Positions 27,261 through 35,175 are shown, numbered from the stretch's first letter. The stretch is 47,827 nt of DNA from Oscillospiraceae bacterium (GCA_015063905.1 SVTF01000015.1:1-47827), one strand, 5' to 3'. Notes: generated by a model from the letters alone, not told the origin. Numbers and translations are program-made.

Positions 27261-28223
27261 ATGACTAATGAAGTTAAGCTTGAAAAAGCGCCAAAAAGAA
27301 GGAAAATAGCTTCTCTTGATAAAAGAAAAGCACGTGTTGGTTGGATATTTGTATTACCCTTCCTCATAGGATTCGTATTTATTTACCTTCCTATGCTCAA
27401 GGATTCGCTCGTTCTCGCCTTCTCGGACATGACTGTCAAGTCCGGAGGCGGAATCGAGTTCAGATTCATTGGATTTGAGAACTTCCAATACGCTCTGTTT
27501 ACCGATGCGGGCTTTGTACAAACGCTCGTATCCGGTATCGGAGAGCTGGTGTTTGAGGTACCCGCAATACTTCTGTTCTCGCTATTTATGGCGGTGTTGC
27601 TTAATCAGAAAATGGCGGGACGCGCTGCGTTTAGAGCGATATTCTTCCTCCCTGTTGTTTTGGCAACCGGAATTATGGAGACCATTGAGGCTAGCAATAT
27701 TCTCGGCTCCTATATGGGTGAGACCAGTGGAATTGATGACGGTTCAGGTTCCAGCGCTGCGTCGCAGATAGTATCCGCAATGGATATCGAGGCGTTGTTT
27801 GAGAATATGAAGATAGGTACCGAGCTTGTTGAATACGTTGTTCAGATAATCAACGATATCTACGCAATAGTCAACCGCTCCGGAGTACAGATGCTTATAT
27901 TCTTGGCAGGCTTGCAGTCTATTTCTCCCGCGATCTACGAGGCTTGTAAGATCGACGGAGCTACGGGCTGGGAGACCTTCTGGAAGATAACGTTCCCGAT
28001 GATAAGCCCGATGATACTCGTAAATGCGGTATATACTATCATCGACTCCTTTACAACTCAATCGAATACGGTCATGTCATACATATCAGGTATCACTACT
28101 CCCTCTAATACCACAGAGATAAGCACGGCAATGTCGTGGATATACTTCCTTATAGTTGTGGTCATATTGGCGGCGGTAGCGGGTATAATGTCCATGTACG
28201 TATTCTACCAAAGAAAAGACTGA
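27261..28223 (+). CDS. Sugar ABC transporter permease, MalF/UgpA type (pair 2)
   Basis: 320 residues from the ATG at 27261, which has AAAGGAGGG upstream; an earlier in-frame ATG overlaps the previous stop and lacks a site. Six membrane segments plus an unusual loop of about 55 residues at 150-205 (Ser/Gly/Asp-rich start, then a helical stretch) between TM3 and TM4. EAA loop EACKIDGATGWETFWKITFP (about 232-251). It is only distantly similar to the first MalF-type permease, so it is not a recent duplicate. Confidence 0.92.
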   Translation: MTNEVKLEKAPKRRKIASLDKRKARVGWIFVLPFLIGFVFIYLPMLKDSLVLAFSDMTVKSGGGIEFRFIGFENFQYALFTDAGFVQTLVSGIGELVFEVPAILLFSLFMAVLLNQKMAGRAAFRAIFFLPVVLATGIMETIEASNILGSYMGETSGIDDGSGSSAASQIVSAMDIEALFENMKIGTELVEYVVQIINDIYAIVNRSGVQMLIFLAGLQSISPAIYEACKIDGATGWETFWKITFPMISPMILVNAVYTIIDSFTTQSNTVMSYISGITTPSNTTEISTAMSWIYFLIVVVILAAVAGIMSMYVFYQRKD

Positions 28224-28239
28224 GAAGGGAGGAGAAAAG

Positions 28240-29349
28240 ATGGATAATTCTACACCAAAGATTGCAAAAGAAACCAAGAAAAAGATCAGGGTCGAATTTG
28301 ACAGAACACCGCTTAAGGAAAGAATGAAAGCAAAGTTTTTAAACTTCTATTTCTTTCAAACGGTTGTAATTAAGCTGTTCAGATTCATATTCCTGCTTGG
28401 AATCGCGTACGTCGTACTTTTCCCGTTCTTCTCAAAGATAGCAGGTTCGTTCATGGGTCGTGAAGACTTTATTGACGTAACTGTAAGGCTTATACCCAAA
28501 AACTTTACGATAGATATCTATAAAGCTATTTGGGTTCATGCCGACTATACAGAGGCGCTGCTGAATACTACGCTTATATCTGTCGGATTGGCTGTGCTCC
28601 AGACGTTTGTATGCTGCTTTATCGCGTACGGACTTGCAAAGTACAAATTCCGCGGAAACGGTATTGTATTCCTGCTTGTAATGATCACAATGATCATTCC
28701 TCACAGAACGTTGGCTTCGTCTATGTCAATGAACTTTACGTACTTTGATATTTGCGGTATTCTTTCGTTCCTCAGCGGAGGCGCATCGGTGGGCATTGAG
28801 TCTATTGACCAGGTGCTTTCCCAGATAAACGTTTTCGGTCTTGCGGAAACACTTGCCGATAACAGCATCAACCTAAAGAACACGATCTGGCCCTTTATAA
28901 TTCTGGCAAGCACGGGTCTTGCGTTTAAGAACGGACTGTACGTATTCATGCTTCGTCAGTTCTTCCGTGGAATCCCCGATTCCCTGGAAGAATCAGCGTA
29001 CATCGACGGTTCGGGCGACTTCAAGACCTTTATACAGATCATTCTTCCTATGTCTGTGCCTATGATGATAACAGTGTTCCTGTTTGCTTTCTGTTGGCAG
29101 TGGACAGATACGTTCTATACGGGAATGTTCTTCACATCGCCAAAGGAGGCACCTCTGATGCTTTCAAGCTTGGATCTCAAAAAGGTCTTCAGCGTTTTGG
29201 ACACGGAGTACGCAGGTCAGAATTTGTACGAAACTGCGATACGAAACACCTCGGGTATTATGATAATAGCTCCGTTGGTAATCGTATACATATTCTTGCA
29301 GAGATATCTTGTTGAAGGTATTGAGCGTAGCGGACTTACCGCAGAATAA
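28240..29349 (+). CDS. Sugar ABC transporter permease, MalG type (pair 2)
   Basis: 369 residues, about 80 longer than usual because of a cytoplasmic N-terminal extension of about 45 residues and an extra segment around 165-225. EAA loop EESAYIDGSGDFKTFIQIIL (about 247-266). GGGAGG precedes the ATG. It ends the operon and is followed by a strong terminator. The second heterodimer may carry a different product of the same polysaccharide or be specialised for another oligosaccharide length; both must borrow an ATPase encoded elsewhere. Confidence 0.92.
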   Translation: MDNSTPKIAKETKKKIRVEFDRTPLKERMKAKFLNFYFFQTVVIKLFRFIFLLGIAYVVLFPFFSKIAGSFMGREDFIDVTVRLIPKNFTIDIYKAIWVHADYTEALLNTTLISVGLAVLQTFVCCFIAYGLAKYKFRGNGIVFLLVMITMIIPHRTLASSMSMNFTYFDICGILSFLSGGASVGIESIDQVLSQINVFGLAETLADNSINLKNTIWPFIILASTGLAFKNGLYVFMLRQFFRGIPDSLEESAYIDGSGDFKTFIQIILPMSVPMMITVFLFAFCWQWTDTFYTGMFFTSPKEAPLMLSSLDLKKVFSVLDTEYAGQNLYETAIRNTSGIMIIAPLVIVYIFLQRYLVEGIERSGLTAE

Positions 29350-29362
29350 TATTTATAAAAAA

Positions 29363-29420
29363 TCTCCCGTTGCCATATGGCAACGGGAGATTATTGTTTG
29401 CAACGGGAGATTTTTGTTTT
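29363..29420. terminator. Bidirectional terminator with duplicated 3' arm
   Basis: TCTCCCGTTGCC (29363-29374) pairs with GGCAACGGGAGA (29379-29390). The 20 bases from 29380 are repeated almost exactly from 29400 (19/20), so the left arm can pair with either copy; only the second copy has a long T-run. On the minus strand the hairpin is followed by TTTTTT and can end sigE transcription. Confidence 0.85.
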
Positions 29421-30126
29421 ATATCTTTCCCGAAAGGGACTCGCGCAAGTCGCTGATGATCTTTTTTTCCAATCGCGAAATATAGGATTGCGATATGCCA
29501 AGATATTTGGCAACGTCTTTTTGTGTCATTTCGCGGTTGCCGTAAAGACCGTAGCGCAAAATAATGATTTGTCGCTCTCGGGTATCAAGAGAGCTTATCG
29601 CGTCGTATATCGTAGATATTTCCTCTTGCTTGATGATGTTGGACGATATGGATTCCTCATCCGAGCTTAGGATGTCGGATAGTAGCAGCTCATTGCCGTC
29701 CCAATCCACGTTTAAGGGCTCATCAATAGATATCTCTCCGCTTTTGCCCGATATTTTGCGTATATACATAAGTATCTCGTTTTCTATGCAACGCGAGGCA
29801 TAGGTGGCAAGCTTTATATTTTTGTCAGCGCAAAATGTATTTATTGCCTTGATAAGCCCAAGTGTGCCTATGGATATCAGATCTTCAATGTATATACCTG
29901 TATTCTCAAATCGCTTGGCAATGTAAACTACCAAACGCAGATTGTGCTCTATAAGTATATTGCGCGCGGCTTCGTCGGGAAGGCGAGAGATAGTTTCCTC
30001 CTCCTGTTCTCTGGAAAGAGGCGGGGGGAGGGTTTCCGGACCGTTTATGTAATAAAGAGGGGATGATTTTTGCTTTGATAAAAAAGAGTTTATCAAGAGC
30101 TTGAGTTTTTTTATCAATAAGATCAT
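29419..30126 (-). CDS. sigE: Sporulation sigma factor sigma-E (pro-protein)
   Basis: 235 residues from the ATG at 30126, with AAGGA seven bases upstream. It directs early mother-cell transcription after asymmetric division. The N-terminal pro-sequence (about residues 1-28, hydrophobic and basic, [15 protein letters not shown]) is followed by the hallmark LPPPLS. Core region 2 is very well conserved ([37 protein letters not shown]), and region 4 holds [20 protein letters not shown]. It lies 13 bases behind spoIIGA, whose product removes the pro-sequence. The sigG gene that often follows is absent: a terminator comes directly after the stop. Confidence 0.96.
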   Translation of the reverse strand: MILLIKKLKLLINSFLSKQKSSPLYYINGPETLPPPLSREQEEETISRLPDEAARNILIEHNLRLVVYIAKRFENTGIYIEDLISIGTLGLIKAINTFCADKNIKLATYASRCIENEILMYIRKISGKSGEISIDEPLNVDWDGNELLLSDILSSDEESISSNIIKQEEISTIYDAISSLDTRERQIIILRYGLYGNREMTQKDVAKYLGISQSYISRLEKKIISDLRESLSGKI

Positions 30127-30139
30127 ACGTATATCCTTT

Positions 30140-31033
30140 CTACATTTCTTTAACAATTTCCAATGGAACTATGGCGTTATATTCGTCCGGATTTTTGTCT
30201 ATTTGTGTAGGCGCTATAAGGCAGTCGAGAGTTATGCGTATAGGCTCTTTTGAGTGTTTTTGTGGGTGGTCGGGAACGAGGATGACGCTCTGTGGAAGCG
30301 CGGCGACGAGGGTAGAGCGACCTGAAGCGGTGCTGATTATGATAAGACGAAGGTTTTTACAAGGACTGTTGGGGAGCAGAATTCCCTTGGAGTATTCGTC
30401 TATAAAGGAAAGGTCAAGCTGTTTTTCAAGCACGCTCCGATCAACAAAGATCACGGGCTTGTGGCTGATTGGGTCGCGCACGAGATTTCCGCTGTCGCAA
30501 AGCCCTTGAAAATCAAAGCTTTTGCCGCAGAACGCGATTTCAAGATGACATTTGCGAGCCGCGGAGCGCCTGGATATGATCTGACCGCTTTTGAGAGAGA
30601 TTATTCCGGCAATTGCTGCCAGAATGGCAAAAATGTATGTAGAGCTGCTGTCAGCAAAAATATCCTCAAGCGGAAGATCTATTTTAGAGAGTAGATTAAA
30701 TATGGCAGTCATGCAACCGCCAAGCATCATAGAAACACCGACAAACAAAAAACCGTATAGCAGAACTCTTGTTATGGCTCGCCCCTTTTGAGCAAATGAG
30801 ATAAAGCACATTAAAATACAAACCGCGCCATCAAGTGCCAGCTCAACTGACGGCGATATCGGCAAAAACAAGGCGGCTACTGAATAGGCTCCGCCTAAAA
30901 CCGAGGCGACGATCATTCGCGAAAGTCGGATTTTTTGGTGAAGTATCTTGACCGTTATGTACAAGCAAATATAATCCATACTGAAATTTATTAGAAATAA
31001 AAGATCAACGTACACGTCCTGCGGCATAGGCAC
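30140..31033 (-). CDS. spoIIGA: Sporulation sigma-E processing peptidase SpoIIGA
   Basis: 297 residues from the GTG at 31033 (AGAGGAA seven bases upstream); ATG at 31027 is an alternative. The upstream ATG at 31063 is rejected because it overlaps the predicted -10 box. Five membrane segments fill the N-terminal half ([20 protein letters not shown] opens it). The C-terminal domain is an aspartic protease with the catalytic Asp near residue 180 in LCDSGN. It sits in the sporulation septum and cleaves pro-sigma-E on a signal from the forespore (SpoIIR). The gene is paired with sigE. Confidence 0.95.
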   Translation of the reverse strand: MPMPQDVYVDLLFLINFSMDYICLYITVKILHQKIRLSRMIVASVLGGAYSVAALFLPISPSVELALDGAVCILMCFISFAQKGRAITRVLLYGFLFVGVSMMLGGCMTAIFNLLSKIDLPLEDIFADSSSTYIFAILAAIAGIISLKSGQIISRRSAARKCHLEIAFCGKSFDFQGLCDSGNLVRDPISHKPVIFVDRSVLEKQLDLSFIDEYSKGILLPNSPCKNLRLIIISTASGRSTLVAALPQSVILVPDHPQKHSKEPIRITLDCLIAPTQIDKNPDEYNAIVPLEIVKEM

Positions 31034-31061
31034 GAAAATTCCTCTCATAGATGGTGATATC

Positions 31062-31109
31062 ATTATACAGCATCAAAAAACAAAAAAATGTCGCAATAAG
31101 GAGCGACAA
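31062..31109 (-). promoter_or_regulatory. Probable Spo0A-controlled promoter of spoIIGA-sigE
   Basis: Minus strand TATAAT at 31062-31067. No good -35 exists at 17 bases; TTGCGA (31091-31096) lies 23 bases upstream. Two 0A-box-like sites flank it: TGTCGCA on the plus strand (31089-31095) and TGTCGCT on the minus strand (31103-31109), against consensus TGTCGAA. The Bacillus subtilis spoIIG promoter has the same design: over-long spacing and 0A boxes at the -35. Confidence 0.6.
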
Positions 31110-31148
31110 AATAATTTTTGTGTTCATAATAAAATAAATAAAAAGCAC

Positions 31149-31177
31149 TTGAAAAAACGGGGGATTTGCTATATAAT
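31149..31177 (+). promoter_or_regulatory. Promoter of the isomerase/epimerase-like gene
   Basis: TTGAAA (31149-31154), 17-base spacer, TATAAT (31172-31177). It diverges from the spoIIGA promoter. Confidence 0.75.
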
Positions 31178-31220
31178 TAATTGAGGAACAAATACCCTCT
31201 AATAAAAAGGAGATAAGACT

Positions 31221-32024
31221 ATGAAAAGATTTGGATTGCAGATATATTCTGTAAGAGATCACATGGCAGATGAGCAGAGCTTAAAGCAAGCTTTTTTGGA
31301 GCTTGGCAAAATGGGATATACTTACGCTCACACCGCGGGAACATATGATTTCATTACTCCCGAGAAATTTGCTCAGTATGCTAAGGATGCAGGTATTGAG
31401 GTTTGCGGAACGCACTATAATTGGGATAGGATCGTTAACGACGTTGAAGGAACCGTGGCGTATCACAAGATTTTAGGTACGACAAACGTAGGCATCGGGG
31501 CTATGTCGATGGCACCCAGAGAGAATGAAGAGGCGCTGGCAGAATTTATAAAGCAGTTCAATGAAACGGCTAAAAAATATGCCGCGTACGGAATGAAGCT
31601 GACATATCACCATCATTCCTTTGAATTTGTCAAGCTTTCGGATGGAAAGACCATATTTGACAGGTTGGTCGAGGGCTTTACCGAGCCCAATACTTCTTTT
31701 GTCCTCGATACTTATTGGTTGCAGCACGGCGGCAAGGACGTAAGAGCCGTTATAGAGCAGCTTGCGGGCAGAGTGGAGATCCTGCACCTCAAGGATATGG
31801 CTGCGATGAAGCGCTATACGGTCGCGGGAACTGATGCGGTATATTTCGCACCCGCAATAACCGAGGTCGGTTCGGGAAATATTAATTTCAAGGACATAAT
31901 TCCGCTTGCGGAGAAGTGTGGAGTCAAGTATTTCGTGGTTGAAGACGACAGAGCCGTTGAAGTTGGTTCATACGACGCAGTCAAGAAAAGCGCGGATTAC
32001 ATAAAGGCAAATCTTTTGGACTGA
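31221..32024 (+). CDS. Sugar phosphate isomerase/epimerase (xylose isomerase-like TIM barrel)
   Basis: 267 residues, a single AP-endonuclease-2-type TIM barrel. It begins GLQIYSVRDHM, as is typical. Likely metal-site residues are in THYNW (about 63-67), YHHHSFEF (about 134-141), VLDTYW (about 162-167) and VVEDDR (about 239-244). Members isomerise or epimerise sugars and keto-sugars, or dehydrate inosose. AAGGAG lies at good distance from the ATG. Its exact substrate is not readable; it stands alone between its own promoter and a terminator, although an oxidoreductase of a family that often works with it is encoded 2 kb away. Confidence 0.87.
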   Translation: MKRFGLQIYSVRDHMADEQSLKQAFLELGKMGYTYAHTAGTYDFITPEKFAQYAKDAGIEVCGTHYNWDRIVNDVEGTVAYHKILGTTNVGIGAMSMAPRENEEALAEFIKQFNETAKKYAAYGMKLTYHHHSFEFVKLSDGKTIFDRLVEGFTEPNTSFVLDTYWLQHGGKDVRAVIEQLAGRVEILHLKDMAAMKRYTVAGTDAVYFAPAITEVGSGNINFKDIIPLAEKCGVKYFVVEDDRAVEVGSYDAVKKSADYIKANLLD

Positions 32025-32043
32025 TAATCAATATATAAAAAAT

Positions 32044-32077
32044 GCGGTCATCCTTTATGGATGACCGCGGTTTTTTT
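32044..32077. terminator. Bidirectional terminator between the isomerase and HtrA genes
   Basis: A 10-bp stem GCGGTCATCC (32044-32053) / GGATGACCGC (32059-32068), with T-runs on both strands. Confidence 0.88.
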
Positions 32078-33521
32078 AATAATCAACCAAATTATCTTCA
32101 GATATTTCAATATCCAATGTCAAGGTTTCTCCTCCTCTGAGAACGGTAAGTGTAACCGTATCTCCGGCGCGAGCATAGAGCATGAGATTGAGCAGCTGGT
32201 ACTGACGGGACAGCTCAACAAAGTGGCTTCCCACTCTCGCGGATAAAATAATATCGTCTGCCATAACAATACCGTCTGCAATGCCACCCTCGGTTACTGA
32301 TACCACTACAGTATCTTCAAAAAGCGTGGGTAGACCCGTTTGCTCGTCGTATACTGCGCGGAAATTGGTAGATGATACCGTAATGCCCATAATTGCTTTT
32401 CTTACGGCAATACAGTCTTTTTGATAGCAGTTATCAATGATATTGTCCGCAAGCGCTATTGCGGTGCTTGAAGGAATGGCATATCCAAAATTCTCAACTC
32501 CGGTTTCTATCTTTTTTGCGCTTACGATTCCAATAAGCTTTCCGTAGTCGTTGAACAGACCGCCACCGCTATTTCCGTGGTTTACTGGCGTATCCATGCG
32601 AAGCACGCGCAAAGATATGGTAGCGCTTTCGTCAGCGGCAGCCACGTCTATATATTCAGAATCCACGCTGATTATTCCCGATGTAACGGAGATGCCCATT
32701 CCCTCAGGATTTCCTATAGCGATAGCATTCTCGCCCACGACGATAGCGTCAGAGTCGGCAATTTGCACCTCTGTTGCCTCAGACTCACGGAGTATAGAGC
32801 TATCTGTAATTTTTAGTATTGCTATGTCGTTGTTGATAGAGCCGCCGATAAACGTTGCGGATATCGCGCCCTCGTTGCTTTCGTTGCCATAAAGGAAAAC
32901 GGATATGTTGTTGCATATGCCAAGCTCGTACTCGGGATTTGCGTTATATATTACGTGATAATTGGTTATGATAAACGCATCGCCGTTTTCACGGTCTAAC
33001 TTATATATAACGCCGGAGCCTGTGGAGTACATAACTGCGTCATCCTCGCTTGCGGCTGGATCAACGAGGGGACACCAGATGCTGACTGCGCTTTTCATTG
33101 CTATAGCGATAGAAGATGCAAGAGAAGTACCGTCGGAATTTATGCCGTCCTTGCCGTCTTTTCCGTTTATACCGTCGATACCGTCCTTGCCGTCTTTTCC
33201 GTTTATGCCATCGACGCCATCCTTGCCGTCTTTTCCGTTTATACCGTCAATTCCGTCTTTACCGTTGACACCGTCTTTGCCATCTACACCGTCTTTACCG
33301 TCGATACCGTCCTTGCCGTCCTTACCGTCGGCACCGTCGATACCGTCGGCACCCGCCTCACCGACAACTATGCCGAGGTTTTTCTCTGATCCGTCAGAAT
33401 AGGTGATGATCAATTCGCCGCTGTCATTTATTTCTGTGTCCTTTATTGATAAAGTACTGAGATTGCACCCCGTTAATACAAGTGTGCAAACAACTAAAAT
33501 GGATAATAAGGCTTTTTTCAT
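32076..33521 (-). CDS. Lipoprotein with collagen-like stalk, HtrA-type serine protease and PDZ domain
   Basis: 481 residues. A lipoprotein signal ends LTGC (Cys19), so it is anchored on the outer face of the membrane. Residues about 54-128 are some 25 uninterrupted Gly-X-Asp/Asn triplets (GKD, GID, GVD, GIN). A trypsin-like S1C domain follows, with the triad H189 (TNYHVI), D232 (NNDIAIL) and S318 (GNSGGG). A PDZ-like domain covers about 385-475. HtrA proteases are trimeric and act in envelope protein quality control; a collagen triple helix is also trimeric, so the stalk fits this architecture. AAGGAG precedes the ATG. The coding repeat makes 33140-33350 highly repetitive. Confidence 0.92.
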   Translation of the reverse strand: MKKALLSILVVCTLVLTGCNLSTLSIKDTEINDSGELIITYSDGSEKNLGIVVGEAGADGIDGADGKDGKDGIDGKDGVDGKDGVNGKDGIDGINGKDGKDGVDGINGKDGKDGIDGINGKDGKDGINSDGTSLASSIAIAMKSAVSIWCPLVDPAASEDDAVMYSTGSGVIYKLDRENGDAFIITNYHVIYNANPEYELGICNNISVFLYGNESNEGAISATFIGGSINNDIAILKITDSSILRESEATEVQIADSDAIVVGENAIAIGNPEGMGISVTSGIISVDSEYIDVAAADESATISLRVLRMDTPVNHGNSGGGLFNDYGKLIGIVSAKKIETGVENFGYAIPSSTAIALADNIIDNCYQKDCIAVRKAIMGITVSSTNFRAVYDEQTGLPTLFEDTVVVSVTEGGIADGIVMADDIILSARVGSHFVELSRQYQLLNLMLYARAGDTVTLTVLRGGETLTLDIEISEDNLVDY

Positions 33522-33550
33522 TGTTTCTCCTTTCGTGAGAGAGAATTTTG

Positions 33551-33579
33551 AAAGGGGAGGGGACTAGCCTCTCCCCTTT
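33551..33579. other. Hairpin in the leader of the HtrA gene
   Basis: AAAGGGGAG (33551-33559) pairs with CTCCCCTTT (33571-33579). No T-run follows. It lies 30 bases before the start codon and may protect the mRNA or separate it from the tRNA transcript upstream. Confidence 0.5.
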
Positions 33580-33595
33580 GGGTGTGCATCGATTT

Positions 33596-33624
33596 ATAAT
33601 ATAACAACTCAAGACAAAAGGCAA
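33596..33624 (-). promoter_or_regulatory. Promoter of the HtrA-like lipoprotein gene
   Basis: Minus strand TTGCCT (33619-33624), 17-base spacer, TATTAT (33596-33601). It lies between the tRNA-Leu 3' end and the gene. Confidence 0.5.
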
Positions 33625-33643
33625 AAGCCCATTGCTTGAATTT

Positions 33644-33727
33644 TGGTGCGGGCGACAGGACTTGAACCTGCACATCGGAGATACTAGATCCTAAGTCTAG
33701 CGCGTCTGCCAATTCCGCCACGCCCGC
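33644..33727 (-). tRNA. tRNA-Leu (anticodon TAG), CCA encoded
   Basis: 84 nt including an encoded CCA. The acceptor stem GCGGGCG/CGCCCGC is perfect. The anticodon loop CTTAGGA gives TAG (forward 33691-33693). The long variable arm expected of tRNA-Leu is present (GTATCTCCGATGTG region), and the T-loop is TTCAAGT. It reads CUA and, by wobble, other CUN codons. Its 5' end is continued upstream by two decayed copies of itself (see repeat 33710-33769). Confidence 0.95.
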
Positions 33728-33769
33728 TCGCAATTCCGCCACGTACGCACGCGATTCCGCCATGAGCGT
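33710..33769. repeat. Three 21-bp tandem copies of the tRNA-Leu 5' end
   Basis: CAATTCCGCCACGCCCGC (33710-33727, inside the tRNA), CAATTCCGCCACGTACGC (33731-33748) and CGATTCCGCCATGAGCGT (33752-33769) repeat with an exact 21-base period. The copies diverge with distance from the tRNA. The outer two lie in the tRNA precursor leader. Confidence 0.85.
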
Positions 33770-33799
33770 ACTGATTCATGCACATCTACGTGCCAAACT

Positions 33800-33828
33800 A
33801 TTTTATCACATAAATAATCTTTTGTCAA
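33800..33828 (-). promoter_or_regulatory. Promoter of tRNA-Leu
   Basis: Minus strand TTGACA (33823-33828), 17-base spacer, TAAAAT (33800-33805), about 65 bases before the mature tRNA. Confidence 0.75.
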
Positions 33829-33876
33829 GAAGAAAAGCACTTTTATTGTTATTAATATTCTATGTGTGAAAATAGT

Positions 33877-33908
33877 AAAGAGGAGGCTCTTTGTAAAGCC
33901 CCCTCTTT
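33877..33908 (-). terminator. Terminator after the Gfo/Idh/MocA gene
   Basis: A 12-bp stem (AAAGAGG..GGCT with AGCC..CCTCTTT) starts 10 bases after the stop on the minus strand, followed by a weak T-rich stretch (ACTATTTT). Confidence 0.7.
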
Positions 33909-33917
33909 AACGGTCTG

Positions 33918-34964
33918 TTATAAGTCTATCTGTATTGCCTGTCCAAGTCTATCCGACTCAAAGCAAGCCTCCATAACCTTCATAACGCGTCTCATTTCGG
34001 GATGTGTTACGAGCTGAGTAGCCTTGCCGTCGACTGCGAGACAGAAGTTGCGATAATAATCGTGAACGTCACTTGCGGGCTTTTCAAGCTCGTATTCGTC
34101 CATGGTTATGTGGTCACGGGGAGCCATGGTCTTTGTAAGACCTGCAGCTGTCTCAACGGGAACGACCTCGCTCTCATGCCAATACTTGCATTTTGCAACC
34201 TTACATTTTTCACGCCAATCAGTGATGATGGCAGAACCCTTTTCGGCGCGCATATAGAAACGGGGCATTGCGATAAAGTTGTACGTTCCAACCTCGATAT
34301 AAGCGCTTTTACCGCCCTCGAAATATATAGTGAGCTTAAAGCCGTCGTCAACCTCATTGTTTGTGATGTGATCGAGAGTACAGTACACCTTTTCGATCTT
34401 TTCATCAAATATCTGCAAAAGCTGGTCGATGAGGTGAACGCCCCAGTCAAGAACCATTCCGCCACCGTGCTCCTTCTCGCCTCTCCAGTCGCTTGGAATA
34501 CCCCTTGAGCCGTGAATGCGGGATTCGATGTTGATGATTGAGCCAATTTCGCCGGAATCCTTTATCTGCTTCATAGCCAAAAAGTCAACGTCAAAGCGTC
34601 TGTTTTGGTGAACAGAGAATACTTTTCCGCTTTGCTCTGCCGCCTTGATCATCTCGTCAAGCTCTTTGGAGTTCATGGCAACGGGCTTTTCGCAGACAAC
34701 GTTCTTTCCGGCTGTAAGAGCCTTAACAACAACGTCTATATGAGAGTCGTTGGGAATAGCAACGGTGATTATATCAACCTTTTCGTCCTCAAGCACCTGT
34801 TCAAGCGAGTCGTAAGCAAAGATGCCGCGCTCACGTGCAAGAGCTGTCTTTTTGGGGTCGATATCGTAAATACCCGCAAGCTCTACAACGTCGCTTTTTT
34901 GCGCGTGCTGAACGTGCCAGCCGCCCATTCCGCCGTATCCAACAACAACAAGATTCTTTTTCAT
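33918..34964 (-). CDS. Gfo/Idh/MocA-family NAD(P)-dependent oxidoreductase
   Basis: 348 residues. The N-terminal Rossmann domain has VVGYGGMGGWH (8-18) and the family EKPVAM motif near 93-98, with its catalytic Lys. The C-terminal alpha/beta domain contains DWGVHLIDQL, with the usual catalytic His region near 175-184. It oxidises or reduces a sugar, inositol or similar polyol. It is a single gene with its own promoter and an inverted repeat over the start site, which suggests repressor control by its substrate; the substrate is unknown. AAGGA is eleven bases before the ATG. Confidence 0.92.
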   Translation of the reverse strand: MKKNLVVVGYGGMGGWHVQHAQKSDVVELAGIYDIDPKKTALARERGIFAYDSLEQVLEDEKVDIITVAIPNDSHIDVVVKALTAGKNVVCEKPVAMNSKELDEMIKAAEQSGKVFSVHQNRRFDVDFLAMKQIKDSGEIGSIINIESRIHGSRGIPSDWRGEKEHGGGMVLDWGVHLIDQLLQIFDEKIEKVYCTLDHITNNEVDDGFKLTIYFEGGKSAYIEVGTYNFIAMPRFYMRAEKGSAIITDWREKCKVAKCKYWHESEVVPVETAAGLTKTMAPRDHITMDEYELEKPASDVHDYYRNFCLAVDGKATQLVTHPEMRRVMKVMEACFESDRLGQAIQIDL

Positions 34965-34982
34965 AGTCTATACCATCCTTGG

Positions 34983-35009
34983 TAGATTAGCGCACAACAC
35001 GCTAATCTA
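34983..35009. promoter_or_regulatory. Inverted repeat over the transcription start, probable operator
   Basis: TAGATTAGCG (34983-34992) and CGCTAATCTA (35000-35009) are a perfect 10-bp inverted repeat with a 7-base spacer. It abuts the -10 box at 35010-35015, so a bound repressor would cover the start site of the oxidoreductase gene. Confidence 0.65.
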
Positions 35010-35037
35010 ATTTTAGCACAATTTTGACTCGTGTCAA
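35010..35037 (-). promoter_or_regulatory. Promoter of the Gfo/Idh/MocA gene
   Basis: Minus strand TTGACA (35032-35037), 16-base spacer, TAAAAT (35010-35015). Confidence 0.7.
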
Positions 35038-35175
35038 CAAAAAACAAGAAAATAGCAAATATTGTCTTGATTATGACAATTTTAGGCGCATTTTGCCTTG
35101 CTGAGATAAAATTAAATGCAATTTTTGTCGGTAAGAATAGTGTGGATATTGGCTTTGGATTTATTTGTGGTCACA

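Noticed and set aside
17189-29349. An ABC ATPase gene within the carbohydrate operon
   Set aside because: No Walker A/B or LSGGQ motif occurs in any frame product here; a shared ATPase elsewhere is assumed.
29340-29420. A sigG gene expected downstream of sigE
   Set aside because: A bidirectional terminator and then the converging permease gene follow directly; sigG is not in this window.
31063-31063. The upstream ATG of spoIIGA as start codon
   Set aside because: It overlaps the predicted -10 box, so it would not be in the mRNA; the GTG at 31033 has a good ribosome binding site and gives the family's usual N-terminus.
33140-33350. Short tandem repeats resembling a CRISPR array or minisatellite
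   Set aside because: They encode the Gly-X-Asp/Asn collagen-like stalk in frame; there are no unique spacers of constant length and no cas genes.
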